Shown here piece by piece: positions 44,960 to 54,235 of a DNA stretch of 64,000 bases. The stretch is taken from the NCBI GenBank assembly GCA_009760855.2, contig WPIO01000002.1, positions 15,233,001-15,297,000 of the forward strand, read 5' to 3'. The DNA is from Cristatella mucedo. Taxonomy: Eukaryota; Bryozoa; Phylactolaemata; Cristatellidae. The position numbers and the translations under genes were made by a program. The notes beneath the pieces were generated by a model. The model was not told the origin of the DNA and made no database searches. It saw only the letters and a list, made by a program, of their open reading frames with translations. Position 1 is the stretch's first letter; each line of letters opens with the position of its first letter.

Positions 44960-46159
44960 ATGGAGTGTCATAGGCAAGTAAAAATAAACCTTACCGAGGA
45001 AGTTTTCAAGAAGCATAAGATCTAGAGAATTAACTTAATAATTTTAGAAAGTTTACGTTTTGCTACTATTCTTGATAGTGGTCAAGAGATACAAAGAATT
45101 GAAGCAGAAATGCTAGCAAGAGAGAGAGAGTAGAACATGAATTGAGTGAACGTGCATTAGAGAAATCAACTGATAATTTAGGTAATGTTGTTATTGATTA
45201 ACTAAGAAAAGTTAGATCTACACTTGCAAATCAAATGGAACAAAGTAAGGAAATCCAAAAAGCATTAGTTTGTGATGTGATTGAATATGCTGATAAATTA
45301 AAAAGTTTGATGGAAAATATGAAGTTAGATTATAAAGACCAGTTTAAAAATATACTAGAATATAAAGAAGAAATGAAAAAAGTATTAGATCAAGCACAAA
45401 AAGCAATAGAAGATAAATCAAAACTAGATATTTCAAGAGCTTTTAACAGATCTATTCAAGTATACATTAATGGACATCCAAATAAAGCACTTACTATAAT
45501 TAATGGATCAGTTACAAATGCACCTAATAATGAAACAATGAAATATCTTAAAGATACTCGACAATTCTTTGCAGATGGTCTCGATGTTAGTCTTTCTACT
45601 GGTACACGTAGAAAAAAAAAGCTAAAATACAAGAAATATTAAGTGAATCACCAAAAAGAAAAACATCTAGAAGTGTTGTTTCTATTGAACCTGTTGTTCC
45701 TGTTGTTCCTATTGAGCCTGTTGTTCCTGTTTCAGAAAACAATATTCTAAAAGAAAAGAAACACTATCTTCTTGATAATACTAAAAGTACAGGTTCGGTC
45801 TTTACTAATGTAAGACATATTATAGAAAATATGAAAGTATGAGATAAAGAGTAATTTAATAGTGATGCTTTATTTCTTCTTTCAGAATTACGTTCTATGG
45901 AGACAAGAAATTCTACATTAATGTAGTTTATAGTTATCTTAATTATAATTCTGTTGGTCAAGGAATAGAAGTAGCTCCATTAGTTGTAAGTAGTGAAAAA
46001 GGAGTATTTGATAAGATTTATTTGTAGCTTCGTGAACTTGCTGCTTGAAATAGAGGAGTTATAAGTTCTATCAGCGCTGCTGTTGATTATCTTGCTAGAT
46101 CTAGAAAAGCTCCAAAAAGTTATGTTGCAAAAATAAACAATCTTTTATATAATATATAG
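44960..46159 (+). pseudogene. Coiled-coil virion-like protein
   Basis: Starts after TATATAGGAA. It reads QVKINLTEEVFKKHK, a Lys/Glu-rich coiled coil (QEIQRIEAEMLARERE, EYADKLKSLMENMKLDYKDQ, MKKVLDQAQKAIEDKSKLD) and a helical NKALTIINGSVTNA region. A Pro-Val repeat EPVVPVVPIEPVVPVS and a C-terminal AAVDYLARSRKAPKS follow. Several stops and shifts break it. Its TAG stop lies in the motif of the next gene. No family recognised; scaffold or minor virion protein is an inference from position and composition. Confidence 0.55.
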
Positions 46160-46161
46160 AA

Positions 46162-48080
46162 ATGAGTGATTTGTTAAAGAGTGTAACCGATATATTCAAG
46201 GGTGTTGAAAGTACTAGAAAAACTAGTCATGCAAGTAAAAAGGGATATGTTTTTAATATTCCTGGAACTACAAATCCTATTAGAATAACAATTGCTAATC
46301 CAATTTTATTACAGAAAAATTTTAAAATTTGTTTTAAGAAGTTTACTGGTACAAACACTCTAAAAATATAACTAGTTTTAATAATACTTTTATTTATAGA
46401 GCTGCAGGTGGATCAGAACAAACTGTAACAATTGGACCAATAATAATAATAATGTACTTGATAAAGCGCCCTCAGAGAACTTAATCTCTTTCCAGGCGCT
46501 TTACATTTGCTGCAAAGGGAAATGCGATTGAATGGTAAGTAAAATCATGCTTGAAAAACAGACAAAATGAATAACATGGTTAGGGGTGATGTGCACAGGG
46601 TCGGCATGCAAATGTGGTTAGTGGCAGCATGCACAGTGTCAGCACGCAGAAGCACATCAAGGACGAATCACACGGACCCACTAAATGCTGTCCTAAATAG
46701 GTGTGTTTTTAAGTTCCTTTTAAATGTGGTCAGGTCAGGGGATGTTCTGACGCAAGTCGGGAGGGAGTTCCAGGCTTTGGGAGCATACGAACTAAATGCA
46801 CGGTCTCCAAAGGAGTTGAGGTTTGTACGAGGTATTTCTAGACTGTTGGATTCCGAAAAGCGAGTGGTACGATGCTTGGCCTGATGGGGGAGTGTGTCGG
46901 AGAGATAGGCTGGAGCCATAGAATGAAGGGACCTAAAAGTGAGCGACAAAACCTTGAAGTCAATCCGTTGCTTGACTGGTAGCCAGTGCAGGTCGGCGAG
47001 AAGTGGAGTTATGTTGCAACTGCGACGCTCACGACAGACAAGCCTAGCTGCCGAGTTTTGCACCAGCTGCAATCGCCTGATCGCACATGCTGGTAGGCCA
47101 GTAAGCAGTGAGTTGCAGAAGTCGAGACGAGATGTCACGAATGCATGGACCAACTTGGACGTGGTATCCTTATCTAAACAAGCCCTAATTTTAGCAATGT
47201 TATGAAGCTGAAAATAGGCAGATTCGACTGTGGAGCTGATATGGTCGTCTAACGAGAGGTCGCTTTGGAATATGACACCTAGATTTCGAGCTGATGCAAC
47301 TGGAGATATGCTGGCAGAGCCAATTTTGAAAGTCAGCCTTTCCAATTTCTGAATAACACTAGGTTTGCCCATAACTAGTAAGTTAGTTTTGTCATCGTTT
47401 AGTTTTAGAAAATGTGCTGCCATCCATGTGCGGATGTCAATAATGCATGCAGCAAGTGAGTTTAGAGAATTTGAGGTGCTCGAAGGCTGGGAGGGATCAA
47501 AGCAAAGGTACAGAATTTATACTGCAATTACTGGTGATATAAACATTGGATTTGAAAATTTAATAACAATTCAATTACACAATCTGGAGCGACTACTGAT
47601 AAGTTTCTTTTAGGTTTTGACACTGCTACTGCTACCTCTTGGATTACTATGCCTGTTGGTTGGTCATTTCTAACTAGTAAATCAAGTATTGCAAGTATAT
47701 TGGGTTATACTAGTCCTGCTTATACAACAGATCCAAAATTTTCAGAAATGTATTACATCTTTGTTTATAATTGATATCGATAATATTGATCCTGGTGAAA
47801 GAGCTTATAGGCATATTACTGATACAGTATACTTACCAACACGCGGTGATATAGATTCAATAAGTGTATTTAAAATAAATCTTTGTGATCAAAATAGAAA
47901 TCCTATAAATATTATCAGTGATGTACTTGCAACCATACAAATTTTAAAGTAATATAGGGCAATCGGTAGTTATGCAAGAGTTGATCATGGTAGAGTACAT
48001 GGAGGTAAATATCATGGATCTCTGGATTACCAGATTAATGGTGTTGGTAAAGTAGCACCTATTGTAACTGGATAACAAGG
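46162..48080 (+). pseudogene. Penton-like minor capsid gene, split by a LINE
   Basis: MSDLLKSVTDIFKGVESTRK followed by beta-rich sequence to GGSEQTVTIGP, then a LINE (46,440-47,505), then TAITGDINIGFENL, LGFDTATATSWITMPVGWSF, YLPTRGDIDSISVFKINLCD and YARVDHGRVHGGKYHG in shifting frames. The beta-rich sequence and position between ATPase and major capsid fit the Polinton single-jelly-roll penton. The block around LPTRGDIDSISV resembles the C-terminal strand of such proteins. Assignment is moderate. Broken by the LINE and at least three shifts. Confidence 0.5.
46440..47505 (-). mobile_element. CR1/L2-type LINE inserted in the penton-like gene
   Basis: Minus strand encodes an uninterrupted 251-aa ORF2 C-terminus (47,423-46,668): LKLNDDKTNLLVMGKP, SRLDFCNSLLTGLPACAIRR, LLADLHWLPVKQRIDFKVLS, YAPKAWNSLPTCVR. 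The 3' UTR and the GCGCC...ATT-repeat tail follow at 46,440. It is the least decayed LINE copy in the window, so it is the youngest, and it lies inside an already viral gene. Confidence 0.95.
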
Positions 48081-48114
48081 TCTTAGTATTATTATTGCTA
48101 ACAAAGGTATTGAA

Positions 48115-48542
48115 ATGCATCAATCAATAAAACTTATTGAAATACAAACAAAGAAAGAAAAGATAGATCAAGAGGATGCAAACAAACGCAGAGATATGGA
48201 TAATAAACTTGAAGAAGAGAGAAGAAAGAACTTGAATCTGAACTTGAGAAACGAAAAAAAGAAGAATATGATAGAAAGATTAATGAGATGGATCTTAAGA
48301 TTAAAAAGGCTATGATAGAAAAGCTTAAACCAAAATCTAAAAAAATCGTAAAGCAAAGACAGAAGAGGAAGAAGTAGAAGACTATTCGGAAACTCTTAAA
48401 GAGAATGACCCAAAGCATATAAAGAAATAGAGAAAGTAATTAGTACTAAAGCTGCTGTTGTTCCTTATGTTAGATCTGATGGTTATGGTGGTAATGTGAG
48501 GAAAAAGATAGGAGCTGGTTTATATATTCAAAAGAGAAAGTA
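48115..48542 (+). pseudogene. Basic coiled-coil protein
   Basis: EMHQSIKLIEIQTKKEKIDQ, then a long Lys/Glu/Arg helix with DRKINEMDLKIKKAM in a shifted frame. It ends AAVVPYVRSDGYGGNVRKK and GAGLYIQKRK, a basic Gly/Arg tail typical of DNA-binding virion proteins. At least two shifts. It may be the C-terminal part of the preceding frame, because no clear start was found. Confidence 0.45.
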
Positions 48543-48571
48543 ATCTTTTAGTTTTTTATATAGAGAAGAAA

Positions 48572-50105
48572 ATGGAAAGTGCACCTATCGATAGTATACT
48601 TGAATTAGGAGATCCTGATTTACCTGATTACAAACTTAGAGACTATCAATTTAGAGAGTTTTATCAAACGAATGGAAATGAAACTGGTACTGTTACTTCT
48701 AAATTAGTTTCATTCATTGTTCCTGGTGAACAACAAACGTGTTATGTTCTATCTGATGCTTATCTTTTACTTGAAGGACAACTACAAGCTCAAACTACTG
48801 CTACTGGTGCTTTTAGTGCACCACATAGAAATCTTACTGCAAGACTTGTTAATAATGCTGGTGCTTGGATGTTTAGTAGTATGAGAGTTACACTTGGTGC
48901 TGAAGAAATTGAAAGTCTTCCACTAAAAAAAGGAGTTGGAAGTGTTTCAACTTTGATAGGACTTCTATGTTATCCAAATGATTATAATAGAACAGAAGGT
49001 CTTGCAACTGGATGGAAAAAAGATAAAGCAAATCAACTAGATGATATGGTTTTAAGTAGTTCATATGATAGTCCTGCTGCTGCAGGAGCTAGTACTTTAA
49101 ATATTGGATTCATGTTTAGAAGAGGACTTATAAACAATCTTGTTGATGAGGTTGGAAATTTTAGCATTGCTCTTCCTCTAGCAAGAATTTCTGGTTTTTT
49201 GTGCTGACATGAATAAAATTCTGTATAATATTCCATTTACTCTTGAAATGGCTCGTGTTGGTGGATTTGATAGATATTATTTTGACTAATACATCTGGTG
49301 GTACTGGTGATATACTTAACACAATTAGCACAAGATGATCAAGTTCTGCAGCTAATCCTCACACAATAACTAATGGAAATGGTGTTTACACTGCTTTCAA
49401 AGTTGCAATGTCAAAAATGAGACTAGTTGTTCCACGTGTTGTACCAAAGGGAAGTATTCAAAGAACACTTGCTGATATTTCAAGTGAAAAATCAAAGAAA
49501 ATAAGACTTAACTACTGAGTTAGACGATATGAAAATATTACTATAACTAGTCTTAATCAAGGTCTTAAATTCACTAAAACTCTATCAGTTCAAAATACAA
49601 TTGATAAAGCTCGATGGTTGATTGTTGAAGCTCAAAACTACAAAAAATATGATGATTATACTCAAAATCCTTGTAATTACAATCATTGTGATATTAAAAG
49701 TGTTTATGTACTTGCTAATGGATCAATACAATATCCTACTGTATTAAGATCTAATGACTTTAAGAAAGGAAAATGTGCTCCTTCTTTCATGGATTTCACA
49801 ACATTTAGAAAACAATATCTTGGTCTTAATGAGATTAGTGAACCTGTTGGTGTTACATATCCTGAGTGGATGAGTCTCTATCTTATCGATGCTGTTGATT
49901 TGCAATACAACGATGAACCTCTTGAAGTTACTTCAAGACTTAATGTAACTATTGAATTCAATAATGTTTTGCCAACAAATGATACGATAATGATTCATTA
50001 TTTGACTATTTGTGAGAATAGTGCTGAGCTAACATCTAATGGTAATGGTGCAAACTTCTCTTGCAGTAAAGGAATGTTTGTTTATGATGAAAAGATTTTT
50101 AAATA
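48572..50105 (+). pseudogene. Major capsid protein, double jelly-roll
   Basis: About 510 codons starting after TATATAGAGAAGAAA. N-terminal part: LELGDPDLPDYKLRDYQFRE, then KLVSFIVPGEQQTCYVLSDA and LLLEGQLQAQ, a pattern shared with Polinton and adintovirus major capsids. The second half has MRLVVPRVVPKGSIQRTLAD, ALVLANGSIQYPTVLRS-type residues, MDFTTFRKQYLGLNE and LNVTIEFNNVLPTND. Breaks: a six-T run near 49,195, a shift after YYFD near 49,288, and TGA at 49,336-49,338 and 49,516-49,518. A reversed partial duplicate lies in the ATPase. Capsid identity rests on pattern and position; structure prediction was not run. Confidence 0.75.
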
Positions 50106-50113
50106 AAATTATA

Positions 50114-50584
50114 ATGACTAAATATAATGCAAAAAAAACAAATTTTATTTAAGGGTTTGATGAGTGGAAGAGAACTATGTGTCTGAATATTGGTGGATCA
50201 GAAGTTTATTCTGCTATAGGAAATTATATGGTTTTTGATTCACAAATTGATTGCGATTTTGAATTGATTGCAAATAGAAAACTAAGAAAATATATTGCTA
50301 ATAGGTCTCCTATGAGATTTCCACAAATGTTATTTGGAAAGGTGTTTGAAACTATTGCTGCTAAATTTCTAGAAATGAAACAAGATAGAAAGATTGAAAC
50401 TGCTAATGAATGTCGTGTTAGGCATGGAGTTTATCGTTATTCACCTGATAGCATAAATGATGAAGATTCATTGATTGAGATACAATGTTTATGGAGTAGA
50501 AGTTTAATTTATGAATTTGTTCCAAAACAATATTTGTGTTTACTTGGATTACATTTATTAAAGTTGAAGTTAAAGTTGAATTGA
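50114..50584 (+). pseudogene. Possible YqaJ-like PD-(D/E)XK nuclease
   Basis: The start follows AATTATA 8 bp after the capsid stop. Residues PQMLFGKVFETIAAKFLEM, then HGVYRYSPDSINDEDSLIEI and QCLWSR, follow the YqaJ/alkaline exonuclease plan (FGxxxEP..., G...SPDG, EIKCP). The catalytic Lys position reads Gln (EIQC). If the family call is right, the enzyme is dead in this copy. One stop lies near codon 16, and the C-terminus runs into a Lys/Leu/Asn repeat. Confidence 0.45.
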
Positions 50585-50726
50585 AATTGAAATTGAGTTG
50601 ATTAAAGTTGAACAAGTGTTTTTATTCAGAATTTGAAATATTTGTTCCTTGATTAAACTGTCAAGACGGACCAAAAGACTATATAGCAGCTGGAGCTGTA
50701 ACAATTCTTACTAATTATGTTTTGAT

Positions 50727-51020
50727 ATGCCAATAAGAACACAACTATTTATGTTTTTGCTCAAGGATGAGAATTACTATGACTTTGAATTTGATATAAT
50801 AAGTGATTATGGACGTTTTAACAATAAAAAAAGTTTCGGTTATGATATAAAATATTGAATAAAAAAAGGAGAAATACTGGTTGTTGAGGAAGAAGATTAC
50901 GGAAGGTTTGCAAGAATATTTCCAGTAGTTCAAGAAATATTAGAAAGAAGTAAAATATTGATTAATAATTATGTAGATGAGTTTAAAGTTTCGAAGAGTA
51001 GATTACGTATCAAAAGCTAA
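50727..51020 (+). pseudogene. Small 97-aa protein with one TGA
   Basis: A continuous frame, MPIRTQLFMFLLKDENYYDF to VDEFKVSKSRLRIKS, broken only by TGA at 50,856-50,858. Acidic and aromatic-rich with a repeated xYGRF motif (SDYGRFN, EDYGRFA). It overlaps the start of the next gene by 44 bp in another frame. Function unknown. Confidence 0.45.
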
Positions 51021-51842
51021 TGGTTATCTTCTTTCAGATCTTAATGCAAATGGAAATAAAATGATAAATTTATGAGATCCTATTAACGATAGTGATGCTG
51101 TGACAAAATCTTATGCAGATGAAAACTTTGTTGTTAATTCAGGAATACAACTTAATCTTGTTGGTAAATCTATTATTAATCTTGGAGCTGGTGTTAGTCC
51201 TACTGATGGTTTTAATTTAAGTCAAATAAATAATTATGTTAAAAAGACAGGTGATACAATGTTAGGAGATTTGAACATGAATAGTTATGCTATAACAATT
51301 ACTTATTGGAATTCAGGTGAAGCTAATCCAACAGTGTTCAAGATAATTATTGTGTCACATATGGTGGAATGAAAAGGGATGTATTACTGAAAGCATTTCC
51401 ATCAACAAGGAACATAAATATGGGAGGTAATGTAATAAAAAGTGTTGCTGATCCTGATCCTGTTAATCCTCCTGATGTTGCAACTAAATCTTATGTAGAT
51501 AAAAAAGTTTAAAAATAACAGAAGTAATAGCGATCTCAATGAATCCTAAAGCGTTGAATTCAATTTTAAATCTATCAACACCATATTCATGGACAAATAA
51601 TACAGCTCCACCTATAATGAATTAAATGTTATGGTTTTTGGAGCATCTTATTGTGTATTGCTTAAACCTAATATGATAAAACAATTGTCTCTGGAGATGT
51701 AAGAGCTATAAATAATTCTACAACTGGAGGTGTTGATTTAAAATATTATGCTTATTTTACTAGATTACCGACGGTTTATTACTTCATTGATACTCTTGGA
51801 AATTTAAAGGTAGACATCTTGGTCAGTTATGTAGCCTCTTGA
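50977..51842 (+). pseudogene. Fibre-like gene C
   Basis: Strongest phage tail-fibre repeats in the window: DLNANGNKMINL then DPINDSDAVTKSYADENF; VGKSIINLGAGVSPTDGFNL; KTGDTMLGDLNMNSYAI; and NINMGGNVIKSVADPDPVNP then DVATKSYVDKK. The C-terminal region is short and beta-rich, ending FIDTLGNLKVDILVSYVAS. A TGA at 51,073-51,075 replaces the usual Gly of the repeat, and several shifts occur. It is the third fibre-type gene, unlinked to genes A and B, and may encode an alternative spike. Confidence 0.7.
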
Positions 51843-52243
51843 GAAGTATAAATGAAGTATTAACACTACTAACTCTTTCAACTTTGTTGCTTTATCTTTA
51901 CCATTAACAAGTGGGAATAGTTTTGAAATAGCACACATTGCTTCATGACCTAAGCAATGATGTAAACAAGAAGTAGAGCAACATCCTTTTTTAAGTGTTT
52001 CTTGACTAAAGTATATAATTTAGTTGGTCTCTCTTTTTTAAATGAATTAGAATTTATGTTACAGTTAGAACAAATTGTACTTGTATCATTACGCATAAGA
52101 CTAGAATCAAATTTTGTTTCTTTCATATCTAGATCACATACATCACAACGTATTTCATATTTTTGTTTCCGTCCCTTAATTTTTGGACGACGATAAGAAT
52201 GTTTCACTAAGTGTATTTTAACATATATCTCAAATATTTCCGT
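51804..52243 (-). pseudogene. Cys-rich zinc-binding protein
   Basis: Reads KHSYRRPKIKGRKQKYEIRC then DVCD, TICSNCNIN, and after a shift GCCSTSCLHHCLGHEAMC. At least ten Cys and several His give two or more likely zinc sites, with a basic N-terminus. The codon at the motif-predicted start (52,243) is ACG in an otherwise intact TATAGAGA context, so the initiator was probably lost. It overlaps the end of fibre gene C in antisense. Divergent from integrase across 10 bp. Confidence 0.5.
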
Positions 52244-52253
52244 TCTCTATAGA
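52244..52253. promoter_or_regulatory. Palindromic divergent promoter candidate TCTATAGA
   Basis: The only sequence between the Cys-rich gene (minus, start at 52,243) and integrase (plus, start at 52,254) is TCTCTATAGA. Its core TCTATAGA is a perfect palindrome, so the same motif faces both genes. Confidence 0.5.
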
Positions 52254-53119
52254 ATGTCATTTTTAACTCTAAATGAAAGAAAAAAGAAAGTAAATTCAAT
52301 CCTGACTCAGATGTAGGTCGAGTATTCAAACCAAGACCTAAGTATATTCCACAAAGTTTCTTTATTTTGTTGAACCTAATGAAAATCATCAAGCAAATAT
52401 TTCATATATGCCTAATGATTCTGAATATAAATATGCTTTGAGTGTTATTGATGTTGCTAGTAGATACAAAAGTTTAAGACCACTTAAAACAAAATCTTCT
52501 ACAGAAGTAACACAAGCAATAATAGATATTTATAGTAAAGGGCCTCTTAAATGGCCAAAGAAAATGACAGTAGATCCAGGATCAGAGTTCAAAGGAGAGT
52601 TTGTTAAAGAAATGAAAAGACATGAAACACGTATTGTAGAAGGTAGAAGTAAAAAAGAGTGTTGCATTAGTTGAAAGAACAAATAGAACAGTAGCTGAGA
52701 GCGTTTATTGCACAATAGGAAAAGGAATTAGAAAGTATCAATAAAGGAGAATATACTAGAAGCAAAGAGTGGATTTATAATTTACAAAAGATTATTGATT
52801 ATCTAAATAATAATATTACAAAAGCAACTTGTGAAAAACCTGCTAAAGCAATTAAAAAGAAATAGTAAAACTAAAGAAACCTAAATATCATAGAAAAGTA
52901 GGAGAACAAGAAAAGTTATTAGAACTTGGAACAGCTGTCAGATATTTATTAGAACCAGGTGAAGGAGAAGATGAAAAAAGAAGAAGAGCTACAGATCCGA
53001 TATGGAGTCTACCTAAACATAATATTGCTAGAATAATGGTATTGCAAGAACAAGTAGTTCGTTTTTGGGTAAATGATGTTAAGAGAAGTTTTGTTAGAGA
53101 GGAGTTGCAAGTCATTTAG
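52254..53119 (+). pseudogene. Retroviral-type integrase (Polinton c-int)
   Basis: DDE integrase that would insert the element. Visible: YALSVIDVASRYKSLRPLKT (first Asp), MTVDPGSEFKGEFVKEM (second Asp), VERTNRTVAESVY (Glu), and a C-terminal chromo/SH3-like tail DPIWSLPKHNIARI then RFWVNDVKRSFVREELQVI with a TAG at 53,117-53,119. The N-terminal zinc region is not clear. Stops near 52,314 and 52,370 and shifts near 52,660 and 52,740-52,860 break it. It is placed near the right end, opposite the polymerase, as in canonical Polintons. Confidence 0.9.
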
Positions 53120-53134
53120 ATTCAGTTGTATTTT

Positions 53135-53509
53135 CTAATAGATCAATAATACTTCATTAAATTCTTCTTTAGTTATTTTATCATCATCTAAGGCATCTAC
53201 AATCTTTGAAATCAAGTTGTAATTTGTTTGAAGTGTAGATCTTTTTCTTCTATCAACTTATGATATTGTACTTTCAACTGATATTAGCATTGTTGTTAAT
53301 CCACCTAAAACAGTTACTATATGTGACCGATCCTCGTATTGCTGAACATATGTACTAGTTATAGTAGTTGCAAGAGTCAACAAAATACTTATAAATTGGA
53401 AACAATATCTAATACGTATTTATTTAGTTAAATAATTTCTGACTCTTTCATTTACTAAAAGTATTTTTTTATATTTGTCATTTGCATATTTACTTCTTAG
53501 ATCTGACAT
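53135..53509 (-). pseudogene. Small two-helix membrane protein
   Basis: 125 codons in one frame with two internal stops. The start follows AATATAGGAACAAC. Basic N-terminus (MSDLRSKYANDKYKKILLVN), a hydrophobic helix FISILLTLATTITSTYV, a short loop, a second helix IVTVLGGLTTMLISVEST, then RRKRSTLQTNYNLISKIVDA. Two adjacent helices plus a helical tail recall SLATT/DUF4231-like proteins, but this is only a resemblance. Confidence 0.45.
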
Positions 53510-53561
53510 GTTGTTCCTATATTTATTTCTTTAATTTCTTATAGCATTCTTTTTTAATTTT

Positions 53562-54053
53562 CTATAGTAAATTTCTTAGAATACAATTATCACACTTACG
53601 AATATGTGAAGTAAATGCTGATTTATCTAGATCAACGACAAAAGTTTCATCATCAGTTATTTCAAAACCATCTGGAACATTATAAACTAACTCTGCTTCA
53701 TCTTGCATAGAAACTAACAAAGGATTTGGATCTGATTTTATTAGAATATAAGAACTAATAAAAATAATTCGGTCATTAATATTTAGCCAATGATGAGTGG
53801 TAGCAAGTTTATCATTTTGATGAATGCTAAAGCCTCTTTCTATTTTTATATTACATTTTACTTTTAATTAATCTCTAGCAAGTAAACAAGAGACTAAGCA
53901 AGATCCGATGACTTTTCTTTTATAAAAGGATTCTGCAACAACATCTAAAACTTGTTTAACATTATCATCTAATTTTTATAGAGATAGATTATAATTCTTT
54001 ATAAAGGAAGACTCGATTTTCCAATCATCTGGTAGAAATATATTAACTAACAT
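53562..54053 (-). pseudogene. Possible transglutaminase/papain-fold protein
   Basis: 164 codons in one frame with two stops. The start follows CATTATAAA and lies 52 bp from the right terminal repeat. The order KVIGSCLVSCLLARD (Cys), ATTHHWLNINDRIIFISS (His then Asn/Asp) resembles the Cys-His-Asp layout of transglutaminase-like thiol enzymes. The C-terminus has paired Cys (HIRKCDNCILRNLL). The fold is inferred from three short segments. Outermost gene of the element. Confidence 0.35.
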
Positions 54054-54104
54054 TTTATAATGTATTTATTTTTATGCTTAAAATCTTTCAAAAAACTACA
54101 AGAC

Positions 54105-54235
54105 AAAAGTCCAAATGTTGTAGGAAAATTGAAGTTTCGGAACAATCTCCTTCGAAACACCGAATATGCGAACGATAGTGAGCATACGAGAGTGTTGAGA
54201 GGGAAAATGTTCAGAACGAGGATTTTCCTACAACA
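54105..54235 (-). repeat. Right terminal inverted repeat
   Basis: Reverse complement of the left repeat. It ends CCTACAACA, followed by the target-site copy CGCCG. A few substitutions and small indels distinguish the two arms, showing they have drifted since insertion. Confidence 0.95.

Noticed and set aside
48134-48418. Minus-strand Phe/Ser-rich membrane-like frame
   Set aside because: Antisense shadow of the Lys/Glu-rich coiled-coil gene.
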